A stretch of DNA of 64,000 bases. Origin: Bacteroides ilei (GTDB lineage Bacteria; Bacteroidota; Bacteroidia; Bacteroidales; Bacteroidaceae). Shown piece after piece: positions 1 to 12,534 of the stretch. The notes under the pieces are model-generated. The model was not told where the DNA came from and did no database searches. It saw only the letters and a list, made by a program, of their open reading frames with translations. The position numbers were made by a program, and so were the translations under genes. The DNA lies in contig NZ_LT635801.1 of assembly GCF_900128495.1 (NCBI RefSeq), positions 3,312,691-3,376,690 on the forward strand, read 5' to 3'. Position 1 is the stretch's first letter; every line of letters starts with the position of its first letter.

Positions 1-424
1 TTCTGTACGTGTCATGGAATTCTTCCGGCCCGTCAATGGAAACTCCTACCAGCCATTTGTGTTCATGGAAGAATTTACACCAATCTTTGGTCAGTAGCGT
101 TCCATTTGTCTGAATGCAATTGTCTATGTTTCTGCCTTTTCCGTATTTTTTCTGTAATTTGATTATTTTTTCATAGAAAAACAGGGAGCGTAGCAAGGGT
201 TCTCCTCCATGCCAGGTGAATAATACGTTGGGGGTTGTCTGGCTTTCTATATATTCACGTATGAACTTGTCAAGAAGTTCATCGGTCATGATTTGCTTTT
301 TGCTTTCTTTATATAGTTGGGATTTTTCCAGATAGTAGCAATACCTGCAGTGTAGGTTACATAATGCACCGGCTGGTTTGGCCATTATGTAGACCGGATA
401 GCCAAATGGTGATGGTATATTCAT
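1..424 (-). CDS. Anaerobic sulfatase-maturating enzyme (radical SAM), 5' part only
   Basis: The reverse strand reads from an ATG at 424 to the window edge without a stop, giving about 141 residues. It begins with IPSPFGYPVYIMAKPAGALC, then the radical-SAM cluster motif CNLHCRYCYY (Cx3Cx2C), then WHGGEPLL and later SIDGPEEFHD, the layout of anSME enzymes. These cytosolic enzymes use S-adenosylmethionine and [4Fe-4S] clusters to convert a sulfatase Cys or Ser to formylglycine. The C-terminal SPASM part lies outside the window. The partner sulfatase is not visible. The N-terminal match is strong; a related SPASM-type peptide-modifying enzyme is less likely. Confidence 0.9.
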   Translation of the reverse strand, partial: MNIPSPFGYPVYIMAKPAGALCNLHCRYCYYLEKSQLYKESKKQIMTDELLDKFIREYIESQTTPNVLFTWHGGEPLLRSLFFYEKIIKLQKKYGKGRNIDNCIQTNGTLLTKDWCKFFHEHKWLVGVSIDGPEEFHDTYR

Positions 425-814
425 AGGGTTTGTTTTTAAGGGCTAAGGTAAGTCATTTTTTTATTATTCCCATCATCAGGCTGGATATAAAGACTGAATT
501 TTCGGAATATTTTTTCCGATTTTCCAAACGTCTTGTTGTTTTGTTTGAAAGATGCGTTCATTTTCCGTAGAAGATGAAGTCGTTTTGTGTATGATTCCAA
601 GTCGTTTTTTACAGAAGATGAAGGTGTTTTCAGGAAATTCCAGGTTCTTTTTCGCGCTCACGTGCGCATTGCGCATGCGTGCGCCCGAATAGGAGTATGT
701 GTCCCCCGTAAAGCCCCCTTCAGTCCTCCCGAAAAAATCTTCCTCCCTATATTCCTGCCTTCCAACGTGTTACAATCCGGTTACAGGAAAAGCGGAAAAA
801 AATTCCGCGTGAGG
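425..814. other. Gene-free stretch between the maturase gene and the rRNA promoters
   Basis: No convincing gene is seen. From about 565 to 640 the sequence holds loosely repeated segments containing AGAAGATGAAG followed by a T-rich stretch. A similar style of sequence lies at 52075-52185 before the fimbrial operon. I see nothing else that I can name. Confidence 0.4.
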
Positions 815-845
815 CTTGCGGAATTCCGAAAAGTGCGTACCTTTG
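815..845 (+). promoter_or_regulatory. rRNA operon promoter P1
   Basis: A -7 element TACCTTTG lies at 838-845, preceded at 19 bp spacing by CTTG at 815-818, close to the Bacteroides sigma-ABfr consensus (TTTG / TAnnTTTG). It is followed by GCAACCGCTTTCGA, the same sequence that follows P2. It would start a leader about 450 nt long before the 16S gene. Confidence 0.65.
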
Positions 846-1064
846 CAACCGCTTTCGAGAGAGAAACGCGGTAAAGATGCAAATCTGAGATTGACACAGT
901 GTAAGCGGAGAGCGGACGTAAGGCGCTGCACCGAGTATCTTACCTTGCATGGAGGCAAGGGAGCGAGAAAGGATAAGCCCGGAATCCGCGGCCTGAATTT
1001 CCATTGTTGTTTACATACAATGGAGACGCGCTGAAAAATTTTTCCGAAAAAATCTTCGAAAAAA

Positions 1065-1096
1065 TTTGGATGTTAGAAAAATCCGCCTTACCTTTG
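1065..1096 (+). promoter_or_regulatory. rRNA operon promoter P2
   Basis: A perfect Bacteroides-type promoter: TTTG at 1065-1068, 20 bp spacer, TACCTTTG at 1089-1096. Transcription should begin a few bases downstream, about 200 nt before the 16S gene. The -7 box and the following bases repeat those of P1. Confidence 0.8.
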
Positions 1097-1302
1097 CAAC
1101 CGCTTTCGAAAAGGAAGCAGGATCTTTGAAAGACTTTAGATAAACAAACAAGATGTAGTACAAGAAGGTCATGACCCCTTTGGGGTTGTGATTGAATGAA
1201 AGAACCGTCAATACTTTATAGTAATAAGGTAAAGAAATCGGCATCCTGGACAGAGCAAAAAGAAGATATGTACCTTCGGGTATGTGTCCGGAAAAGATAT
1301 TC

Positions 1303-2833
<1,531 letters not shown>

Positions 2834-3062
2834 GGAGCGATGCCGACACCGGTTCTTTCCCTTGTACTGCAGGGTTTGTTTATTTGATATACAAGAGGAT
2901 GAGGGAGGCTGGAGGCCGGCCCGCAAACGGTTCAAGCCCGTGATTCTCTCCACAAGAATAGGTCTATGACATGATGTAACAAGCAAAAAGTAATTTTCAG
3001 TACAGAGCTGAAAGTATATGTCATCCCACTCCGCGCAAAAGCGGAAGTGTGAACGTGATAAG
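2834..3062 (+). other. 16S-23S internal spacer without tRNA genes
   Basis: The spacer is only about 230 bp and contains no intact tRNA, although Bacteroides rRNA operons usually carry tRNA-Ile and tRNA-Ala here. At 2926-2942 there is a T-arm-like element (ACGG, TTCAAGC, CCGT) followed by ATTCTCTCCA, which looks like the 3' end of a tRNA. No matching 5' acceptor strand is present, so it may be a tRNA remnant or coincidence. Confidence 0.7.
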
Positions 3063-5942
<2,880 letters not shown>

Positions 5943-6038
5943 TGTCCCCCCCCCAAGAGGGACGGATGCCATATACGTTCGGCCAGTAAGGCTGGAGATT
6001 GCGGTTTGCTTGTGAGTCATGACATCATATAACGAAAT

Positions 6039-6147
<109 letters not shown>

Positions 6148-6156
6148 CTTATCAAG

Positions 6157-6188
6157 GCCCCGAGGTCAGTCCGACTTCGGGGCTTTTT
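6157..6188 (+). terminator. Intrinsic terminator of the rRNA operon
   Basis: GCCCCGAGGTC and GACTTCGGGGC form an 11-bp stem with one G-U pair around a 5-base loop, followed by seven T residues. This is a textbook rho-independent terminator just after the 5S gene. Confidence 0.9.
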
Positions 6189-6223
6189 TTATGTCTATAC
6201 GGAAAGAATTATGAGGGTAGATC

Positions 6224-6256
6224 GTTGCCGGTTATGGAGTAAAAGAGCTACCTTTG
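6224..6256 (+). promoter_or_regulatory. Probable promoter of marC
   Basis: TACCTTTG at 6249-6256 is a perfect -7 element; a GTTG at 6224-6227 stands at the -33 position. The predicted leader to marC is about 200 nt, is very AT-rich and contains a 9-bp tandem repeat. Confidence 0.6.
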
Positions 6257-6311
6257 TAATGAACATAGATATTTAATAAATGAATATAGATAATTATAGA
6301 TAATAGATAAT

Positions 6312-6365
6312 AGTTAAGATAGTTAAGATAGTTAAGATAGTTAAGATAGTTAAGATAGTCAAGAT
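6312..6365 (+). repeat. Six tandem copies of a 9-bp unit in the marC leader
   Basis: The unit AGTTAAGAT is repeated five times exactly and once with a T-to-C change. It is flanked by repeats of AAATGAATATAGAT. It lies between the promoter and the start codon of marC, so a change in copy number would alter the leader length but not the protein. Confidence 0.9.
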
Positions 6366-6459
6366 GAATTAGATATTAAATGAATGAATATAGATATTAA
6401 ATAATAAATGAATATAGATATTTAACTAATAGTTGTATTAACCTTATTTATCGATTTGT

Positions 6460-7101
6460 ATGGATATCTTTTCTTTTGCGTTGCTTTGTTTTACATCGTT
6501 CTTTACATTGACTAATCCGTTAGGGACGATGCCTGTTTTCCTTACCATGACCAATGGTCTGGATGACAAGGAACGTCATCATATTGTGCGACGTGCAACA
6601 ATCATTTCGTTCGTTATTCTGCTGGCGTTTACGTTTTGCGGACAATTCCTCTTTAAGTTTTTCGGTATTTCCACCAACGGTTTCCGTATAGCTGCCGGTA
6701 TTATCATCTTGAAGATAGGTTATGATATGCTTCTGGCGCGTTATACCAATACGAAACTGAAGGACGAGGAAATCAAGACTTATGCCGATGACATCTCCGT
6801 CACCCCTCTTTCCATTCCGATGCTGTGCGGTCCCGGTGCCATAGCCAACGGCATTATTCTGATGGATGATGCTACCAACTGGGAGCTGAAGGTTACACTG
6901 GTCGTAGTGATTGCCATTGTATATGTCTTGACATACCTGATTCTCCGCCTCTCTACCAGACTGGTCGACCTGATCGGCGAAACGGGTAACAACGTGATGA
7001 TGCGTCTGATGGGACTTATCCTGATGGTGATAGCCGTAGAATGTTTTGTCGGTGGAATGAAGCCGATATTGGTCGACATCATTGCGAACGCCCGGGCCTG
7101 A
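6460..7101 (+). CDS. marC: MarC family integral membrane protein
   Basis: This 213-residue protein has six hydrophobic segments and the family features TLTNPLGTMPVFLTMT near the N terminus, and PLSIPMLCGPGAI and NVMMRLMGLILMVIAVECFVGG further on. MarC (UPF0056) proteins sit in the inner membrane; their transported substrate is unknown, and the historic link to multiple antibiotic resistance is not supported by experiment. Length is normal for the family. It appears to be transcribed alone from the promoter near 6250. Confidence 0.9.
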   Translation: MDIFSFALLCFTSFFTLTNPLGTMPVFLTMTNGLDDKERHHIVRRATIISFVILLAFTFCGQFLFKFFGISTNGFRIAAGIIILKIGYDMLLARYTNTKLKDEEIKTYADDISVTPLSIPMLCGPGAIANGIILMDDATNWELKVTLVVVIAIVYVLTYLILRLSTRLVDLIGETGNNVMMRLMGLILMVIAVECFVGGMKPILVDIIANARA

Positions 7102-7242
7102 GCGATGAAAATATATTTAACAACATATCGCGTTTAAAAAATATTTATAAAATTTGGCTATATATCTAAAATATTTTATTTTTACATCAAAGTAGAAAAC
7201 AAATAGAAATATTCTCTCTTATAAAGTTTACTATATGTCGGT

Positions 7243-7270
7243 GCAGTTGACTTTGTGAAAAGTTGACTGC
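7243..7270 (+). terminator. Hairpin between marC and the cardiolipin synthase gene
   Basis: GCAGT-TG-ACTT and AAGT-TG-ACTGC can pair around a short loop with two internal mismatches, followed by ATTTTGTTT. It may be a weak terminator for marC or a leader structure of the next gene. The T tract is poor, so the role is uncertain. Confidence 0.35.
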
Positions 7271-7347
7271 ATTTTGTTTATACATATGTCTTGTTATTAT
7301 GGAAATACTTGTATATTTACGAGGATGACAATTCTGGAGTGGAAACC

Positions 7348-8769
7348 ATGGTTATTAATGAATTATTTTCGGTTGTGTTTAACGTGCTGTATTTTGCCGT
7401 TATTTTGACTACAATCTTCATTGTGATACTGGATAACCGTAATCCGGTAAAGACAATGGCATGGATTCTCGTGCTGTTCTTTTTACCGGTTGTGGGGCTT
7501 GTATTCTATTTCTTTTTCGGCCGGAGCCAGCGTAAGGAGCGTCTTATCAGCAGGAAGGGGTATGCGAGGTTGAGCAAGCGTCCGATGGCGGAATACCAGG
7601 CCCAGCAATCCATCAAGGCCCTGGAGAAAAATCCGGTCCTGTCCTTTTTCTCGCGGGTGAATACGGCACTGGCCTTTCCCGGGAACGACCTGAAGATCTA
7701 TACCGACGGATATTCCATGCTTCAGGCGCTCATGCATGACATTTCCCTAGCCCGCCATCATATCCACCTGCAGTTCTATATCTTCGAGAACGATCCGGTA
7801 GGACGTATGCTCCGGGATCTGCTTATAGACAAGGTAAAGGAAGGCGTCAAGGTACGTCTGCTTTACGATGACGTGGGTTGCTGGAATGTGGATCCTCTGT
7901 TTTACGACAGCATGCTTTGTGGCGGCATCGAGGTGAGGAGTTTCCTGAAGGTGAAGTTCCCCCGCTTTACGAGTAAGGTGAATTACCGCAACCACCGCAA
8001 GATTGTGGTCATCGACGGAAAGACCGGCTACATAGGGGGGATGAATATTGCCAGGAGGTACGTGAAGGGATTTCCCTGGGGGATATGGAGGGATACGCAC
8101 GTAAGACTGGAAGGGAAGGCCGTATACGGGCTTCAGACGGCTTTTCTGACCGACTGGTATGCCATTGACCGTACGTTGTTCACATCGGCCGAATACTTCC
8201 CTAAAATGGGCGATAAAGGCAGTACCGTGGCCCAGATCGTGACCTCCGATCCGGTGGGCGAATGGCATGACATCATGCAGGGGCTGATGAAGGCCATCTG
8301 TTGCGCCCGCCATTATTTCTATGTGGAATCGCCTTATTTCCTGCCTACGGAGGAGATCATGACGGCTTTCCAGACGGCGGCCCTGGCCGGTGTGGATGTG
8401 AGGGTCATGCTTCCCAAACGGGCGGATACTTTTCTTACGCACAAGGGATCCATGTCGTATCTGGACGAGCTCATGAAGGCGGGGATAAAGGTTTACCTGT
8501 ACAAGAAAGGCTTCCTCCATTCCAAGCTGATCGTTTCGGACGATGAAATCTCTTCCGTGGGGTCGACCAACATGGATTTCAGGAGTTTTGAACATAATTT
8601 TGAAGCCAATGCCTTTTTCTACGACAAGAGAACGGCACTGGCTTTGAAGGAGGTCTTTCTGAACGACCAGAGAGACTGTATGTTGCTTTCACCCAAGATC
8701 TGGGACAAGCGTCACTGGAAAAATAAGGTTACAGAGTCGGTTGTACGTCTGCTTGCTCCGTTGCTCTGA
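7348..8769 (+). CDS. cls: Cardiolipin synthase (phospholipase D superfamily)
   Basis: The protein joins two phosphatidylglycerol molecules, or a related pair, into cardiolipin at the inner membrane. It has two N-terminal membrane segments (about residues 5-55), then two HKD catalytic motifs: HRKIVVIDGKTGYIGG at residue 216 and HSKLIVSDDEISSVGS at residue 391. This matches the ClsA layout. The ATG at 7348 is chosen because the protein then starts MVINELFSVV with its membrane segment; an in-frame ATG at 7291 would add 19 unusual residues. The 3' end overlaps the convergent rsmD gene by 41 bp. Confidence 0.93.
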   Translation: MVINELFSVVFNVLYFAVILTTIFIVILDNRNPVKTMAWILVLFFLPVVGLVFYFFFGRSQRKERLISRKGYARLSKRPMAEYQAQQSIKALEKNPVLSFFSRVNTALAFPGNDLKIYTDGYSMLQALMHDISLARHHIHLQFYIFENDPVGRMLRDLLIDKVKEGVKVRLLYDDVGCWNVDPLFYDSMLCGGIEVRSFLKVKFPRFTSKVNYRNHRKIVVIDGKTGYIGGMNIARRYVKGFPWGIWRDTHVRLEGKAVYGLQTAFLTDWYAIDRTLFTSAEYFPKMGDKGSTVAQIVTSDPVGEWHDIMQGLMKAICCARHYFYVESPYFLPTEEIMTAFQTAALAGVDVRVMLPKRADTFLTHKGSMSYLDELMKAGIKVYLYKKGFLHSKLIVSDDEISSVGSTNMDFRSFEHNFEANAFFYDKRTALALKEVFLNDQRDCMLLSPKIWDKRHWKNKVTESVVRLLAPLL

Positions 8770-9295
8770 AGAAGGAGAAGTTCACGCTCCCGTAATGACG
8801 GTGCTCCACGAAGTTAGGATGTTTTTCGAAACTCAGGTCCTTCCCGTGTTCCAGGACGAACAGGCCGTCCGGTTTGAGCAGATTGGCCCCGAAAACCTTG
8901 TCGGGGATTTCCGGCAATTCCTTCAACGCATACGGAGGGTCGGCGAAGATAAAGTCGAACTGCTCGCTACACCGTTCCAGGTAGCGGAACACGTCGCCTT
9001 TCATGGGGAACCACCGGTCGGTCTTCACCTCTTTCATCACTTTGCAGATGAAGGCATAGTGTTGCGGGTCCTTTTCTACCGAGATGACCCTGTCGCACCC
9101 GCGTGAAACCAGTTCGATGCTGATGCTTCCCGTGCCGGCAAACAGGTCGAGCGCCGTCACGTGGTCCTCGAAATCGAAATAGTTCGACAGGACGTTGAAG
9201 AGGTTCTCTTTGGCAAAATCGGTTGTAGGACGGGCCTTGAAGGTATGGGGGACATCGAAACGTCTCCGCTTGTAGATACCACTGATTACTCGCAT
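8729..9295 (-). CDS. rsmD: 16S rRNA (guanine(966)-N(2))-methyltransferase
   Basis: The 188-residue protein shows the RsmD signature: MRVISGIYKRRRF at the start, the SAM-binding DLFAGTGSISIEL (residues 50-62) and the catalytic DPPY (119-122). It methylates G966 of 16S rRNA in the assembled 30S subunit. It follows the DUF3822 gene with a 10-bp overlap, so the two are translationally coupled. Its last codons overlap the convergent cls gene. Confidence 0.95.
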   Translation of the reverse strand: MRVISGIYKRRRFDVPHTFKARPTTDFAKENLFNVLSNYFDFEDHVTALDLFAGTGSISIELVSRGCDRVISVEKDPQHYAFICKVMKEVKTDRWFPMKGDVFRYLERCSEQFDFIFADPPYALKELPEIPDKVFGANLLKPDGLFVLEHGKDLSFEKHPNFVEHRHYGSVNFSFFRATEQADVQPTL

Positions 9296-10104
9296 ATAAG
9301 TAAGGATTGTATGTCAAACGGAATGTCTTCGATCGGGTTGGTATGCGATTCGTTGAAGTCCGCTTGCGGGTTAATAATGAATACACGCCGGATGTATTTC
9401 TTAAGCTGGAGGACGAGTCCGTTTTTCCATTCGGAGAGTCCTGTCAGATGAAGTTCGTCGTTTTCCTGGTCGTACCCGAGCTGGTTCCACACATTGAGCA
9501 GGTAGTAGCAGCAATCTTCCAGCGAAGTGACGGAATAGGAATTGACCAGTTGGAGCCTTCCCTTTTCGAAGCAGAACACGTCGACGCTGGCAGGATGCAG
9601 GTTGGCGTAGAGCTTGTAGTTGTTGCCTTGCCTGCTACGGCCCGACAGGTATTCTATCTGGGGGCTCACCGTCGAGAAGAAACGCGCTTCCGGAAATTGT
9701 TCGGAAAGGAAAAGGTGAGTCAGCTTGTCGATGGAGAACAGGATTGCCACATTGCTCTTACCCAATACGTTGCATAACACGATTTCATTGTTCTGTTTGG
9801 GCAGGTTCTGGTAGAAGAGGGTTTCCGATAGTTCGTCTTCGAACAGTTCGATGGGAACCGGAGTGTAGCGTGAGGAATGGACCAGAATGTTGGTCTGTCT
9901 GTATTTGTTTTTCAGCTCGTCGGTAGCGGCCAGAAAGGCTTTGACGTTGGCGGCCATGGACTGCTGTGTGTTGACGGGCCAGGAGCGGAAATAGAAGTCG
10001 CTCCCCCCCAACGGGTTATAGATAGAAAAAGAAAATCCATCCGTACTGAGACGGATGGATAATGTATATTGTTCAGATTTTGAAAAATCTATCTTATCGG
10101 TCAT
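9286..10104 (-). CDS. DUF3822 family protein
   Basis: A 272-residue cytosolic protein with no signal peptide. It matches the DUF3822 family by overall pattern: SIRLSTDGFSFSIYNP near the N terminus, an alternating strand/helix body resembling an actin-like ATPase fold, and FEKGRLQLVNSYS in the middle. The function is not known. In Bacteroidota it commonly precedes rsmD, as here, with overlapping genes, which suggests joint expression. The ASKHA-like fold is an inference. Confidence 0.85.
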   Translation of the reverse strand: MTDKIDFSKSEQYTLSIRLSTDGFSFSIYNPLGGSDFYFRSWPVNTQQSMAANVKAFLAATDELKNKYRQTNILVHSSRYTPVPIELFEDELSETLFYQNLPKQNNEIVLCNVLGKSNVAILFSIDKLTHLFLSEQFPEARFFSTVSPQIEYLSGRSRQGNNYKLYANLHPASVDVFCFEKGRLQLVNSYSVTSLEDCCYYLLNVWNQLGYDQENDELHLTGLSEWKNGLVLQLKKYIRRVFIINPQADFNESHTNPIEDIPFDIQSLLICE

Positions 10105-10112
10105 AATATGGA

Positions 10113-10799
10113 TTATTCCCAGTTACCTGCGTTGTTGTTAGGCTGTTCGATATCACCGACTCTCAGACCGCAATATTTGCCTAATTTTTCCTGAACGTCT
10201 TTCAGGTTGATCAGTTCCTGCTTGTTCAGGTCGCCCAAGTAAACATCATATGCAACCTGTGCCTGGAACAGGTTCAGAGGAGCACCCGATTTGGTAGTAT
10301 CCTGACGTACGGCCATTTCGAATTTGGCACCGTTACCGTAAGGAACGTATGGCAATGAATCCGGATTGAATCCTTTTTCAAAGATTGTATCCATAACAGC
10401 TACCCACATTGTATCACGACGGAAGTTGGTGAGGCCTGCTTCTTCAACTTCTTTCCAGTTACCGGTCTTCTTGGCTTTTTCAATCATGGCAACCGCCTTC
10501 TTTTCGGTCATACCGTTGTTCAACTGGTCGTCGGTCAAAGCACCGATTTTCATGATGAACGGAAGTTTGGCTGTTTTTACGAATTGGATCAAGGTATCGA
10601 AGCTTGCGGTATATGCGCCGTTGTGAACGCCACGATATTCTACCTGAGCTTTACGGATATCGATCAGACGAGTGATGATCGCTTTTTCACGGATTGCTTT
10701 TTCTTTGTCGAAGTTGATAGGACCCATAATACTGCCATAGCAGATGTAGACTAAGGCAATGACACAGACCGCCAGTACAAGATTAATAACTGTTTTCAT
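10113..10799 (-). CDS. Conserved membrane-anchored protein with pseudopilin-like N terminus
   Basis: From the ATG at 10799 the protein has 228 residues: MKTVINLVLAVCVIALVYIC is a single N-terminal membrane segment, then a long charged helix (FDKEKAIREKAIITRLIDIRKAQVEYRGVHNGAYTASFDTLI split over residues 28-70). The pattern of a long N-terminal helix followed by a GAYTASFDTL-type segment resembles type IV pilins and pseudopilins, but there is no clear prepilin peptidase site. The C-terminal part is unrecognised. It lies 8 bp upstream of the DUF3822 gene. An in-frame start further upstream (10838) would add a lysine-rich stretch and is less likely. Confidence 0.7.
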   Translation of the reverse strand: MKTVINLVLAVCVIALVYICYGSIMGPINFDKEKAIREKAIITRLIDIRKAQVEYRGVHNGAYTASFDTLIQFVKTAKLPFIMKIGALTDDQLNNGMTEKKAVAMIEKAKKTGNWKEVEEAGLTNFRRDTMWVAVMDTIFEKGFNPDSLPYVPYGNGAKFEMAVRQDTTKSGAPLNLFQAQVAYDVYLGDLNKQELINLKDVQEKLGKYCGLRVGDIEQPNNNAGNWE

Positions 10800-10835
10800 G
10801 ATAATATTCTTTTTTTTTAGTTTATATTCGTACCG

Positions 10836-10843
10836 CAAAAATA
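10836..10843 (-). promoter_or_regulatory. -7 element of the pseudopilin-like/DUF3822/rsmD operon
   Basis: On the minus strand TATTTTTG fits TAnnTTTG, about 40 nt before the ATG at 10799. A TTTA stands near the -33 position. Confidence 0.5.
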
Positions 10844-10895
10844 AATAAATTACTTGAACCGCATTAAAGTTGGGTGAACTTTTTATACGATATTT

Positions 10896-12317
10896 ATGTT
10901 AAATGATAATTTATCGCAGCAAATTAAGCGAAATTTTTTCTATAAACCAACAGAAGAGCAAGAATTTGCTATCAATTCTTTCGCAAATTTTTTATTATCT
11001 TCCGATTTTGACGGTATCTTCCTCCTGAAGGGGTATGCCGGCACCGGGAAAACCTCGCTCACCAGCGCGTTGGTGAAGACCCTCGACCAGCTGAAGCAGC
11101 GTTGTGTCCTGCTGGCTCCCACCGGTCGCGCCGCCAAGGTCTTTTCACGCTATGCCTCGCACCCGGCCTATACCATACACCGGCGCATTTACCGCCAGCG
11201 CTCGTTTTCGAACAGCCTGGACAACTTTGCCGTCAATACCAACCTGCATCAATATACCTTATTTATTGTAGACGAGGCGTCTATGATAGCCAATGAGGGC
11301 CTCTCGGGGGGCATGTTCGGGAGCGGCCGCCTGCTTGACGACCTGGTACAGTACGTATACGCGGGCCAGGGATGCCGGCTGATGCTGATAGGCGATACGG
11401 CCCAGCTTCCGCCGGTGGGCGAGGAGGAAAGTCCGGCCCTGTCGGCCGCCATGCTCTCGGGCTACGGCCTGAACGTTACGGAGCGTGTCCTTACGCAGGT
11501 GGTGCGCCAGGAGCAGGATTCGGGCATCCTGTTCAACGCCACCCGCATCCGTGAATTCGTGACGGAAGACGCGTACGGCCTGTTCCCGGCCCTCCGCCTC
11601 CAGGGCTTTGCCGATGTCCGTACCGTGCCCGGAAACGAGCTGATCGAAACCATCAACGAGTGTTATGAGAAGGTAGGGATGGACGAGACGATGATTATCT
11701 GCCGGTCGAACAAGCGGGCCAACCTCTATAACCGGGGGATCAGGAACACGATCCTGTACCGGGAGGACGAGCTGAATACGGGCGACATGCTGATGGTGGC
11801 CAAGAACAACTATTACTGGGGGGCGGAGTGTAAGGAGATGGACTTTATAGCCAACGGCGACATCGCGGTGGTGCGCCGTGTGCGCCGCGTGCGTGAAATG
11901 TACGGCTTCCGTTTTGCCGACGTGACCCTGGCTTTCCCCGATTACGGCGATCTGGAGCTGGATACCCGTATCCTGCTGGACACGTTGCACTCGGACGCCC
12001 CTTCCCTCACGAAGGAGGAGGCCGACAGGCTTTTCTACGCCGTGCTGGAGGATTACGCCGATATCACTACCAAGGCGGGAAAGATGAAGAAGATGAAGGA
12101 AGATCCCTGGTACAATGCCCTGCAGGTGAAGTATGCCTATGCCGTGACCTGCCATAAGGCTCAGGGCGGCCAGTGGAAAAGGGTATTCCTGGATCAGGGC
12201 TATCTTACGGAAGAGATGCTCACCCCCGACTATTACCGCTGGCTGTACACGGCCTTTACCCGTGCCACGGAAGTGCTGTATCTGGTAAACTGGCCGGCGA
12301 ACCAGGTAGAGGGATAA
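10896..12317 (+). CDS. RecD-like ATP-dependent DNA helicase (superfamily 1B)
   Basis: The 473-residue protein has Walker A GYAGTGKTS (46-54), APTGRAAKVF (motif Ia), Walker B VDEASM (125-130), GDTAQLPPVG (motif III) and the C-terminal UvrD-like motifs VTCHKAQGGQW and YTAFTRATE. It is about the length of the short RecD2/Dda-like helicases of Bacteroidota and lacks the RecD2 N-terminal extension. It presumably unwinds DNA 5'-3' in repair. The gene is alone, divergent from the preceding operon, and followed by a terminator. Confidence 0.9.
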   Translation: MLNDNLSQQIKRNFFYKPTEEQEFAINSFANFLLSSDFDGIFLLKGYAGTGKTSLTSALVKTLDQLKQRCVLLAPTGRAAKVFSRYASHPAYTIHRRIYRQRSFSNSLDNFAVNTNLHQYTLFIVDEASMIANEGLSGGMFGSGRLLDDLVQYVYAGQGCRLMLIGDTAQLPPVGEEESPALSAAMLSGYGLNVTERVLTQVVRQEQDSGILFNATRIREFVTEDAYGLFPALRLQGFADVRTVPGNELIETINECYEKVGMDETMIICRSNKRANLYNRGIRNTILYREDELNTGDMLMVAKNNYYWGAECKEMDFIANGDIAVVRRVRRVREMYGFRFADVTLAFPDYGDLELDTRILLDTLHSDAPSLTKEEADRLFYAVLEDYADITTKAGKMKKMKEDPWYNALQVKYAYAVTCHKAQGGQWKRVFLDQGYLTEEMLTPDYYRWLYTAFTRATEVLYLVNWPANQVEG

Positions 12318-12325
12318 AAAAAATA

Positions 12326-12364
12326 AAACCCTCTACAATCACTTGCGGAGGGTTTCACCTACTT
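12326..12364 (+). terminator. Terminator after the RecD-like helicase
   Basis: AAACCCTC (12326-12333) pairs perfectly with GAGGGTTT (12348-12355), and a T-rich run follows shortly after. Confidence 0.75.
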
Positions 12365-12377
12365 TTTTGAAAAAATG

Positions 12378-12459
12378 TGCGCCAAATAGGACTCGAACCT
12401 ACACGTCTCACGACACCAGATCCTAAGTCTGGCGCGGCTACCAATTACGCCATTGGCGC
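12378..12459 (-). tRNA. tRNA-Leu (anticodon UAG)
   Basis: The reverse strand folds as a class II tRNA of 82 nt: acceptor GCGCCAA paired with TTGGCGC plus discriminator A, anticodon stem-loop CAGA-CTTAGGA-TCTG with anticodon TAG, a long variable arm (TGTCGTGAGACG) and T loop TTCGAGT. The CCA end is not encoded. Confidence 0.95.
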
Positions 12460-12534
12460 CCTTTTCATGAGTTAACAAATTATTATTTTGGTGACGCAAA
12501 GGTATGTTTTATTTTTAAATCTGCAAAACATTTT

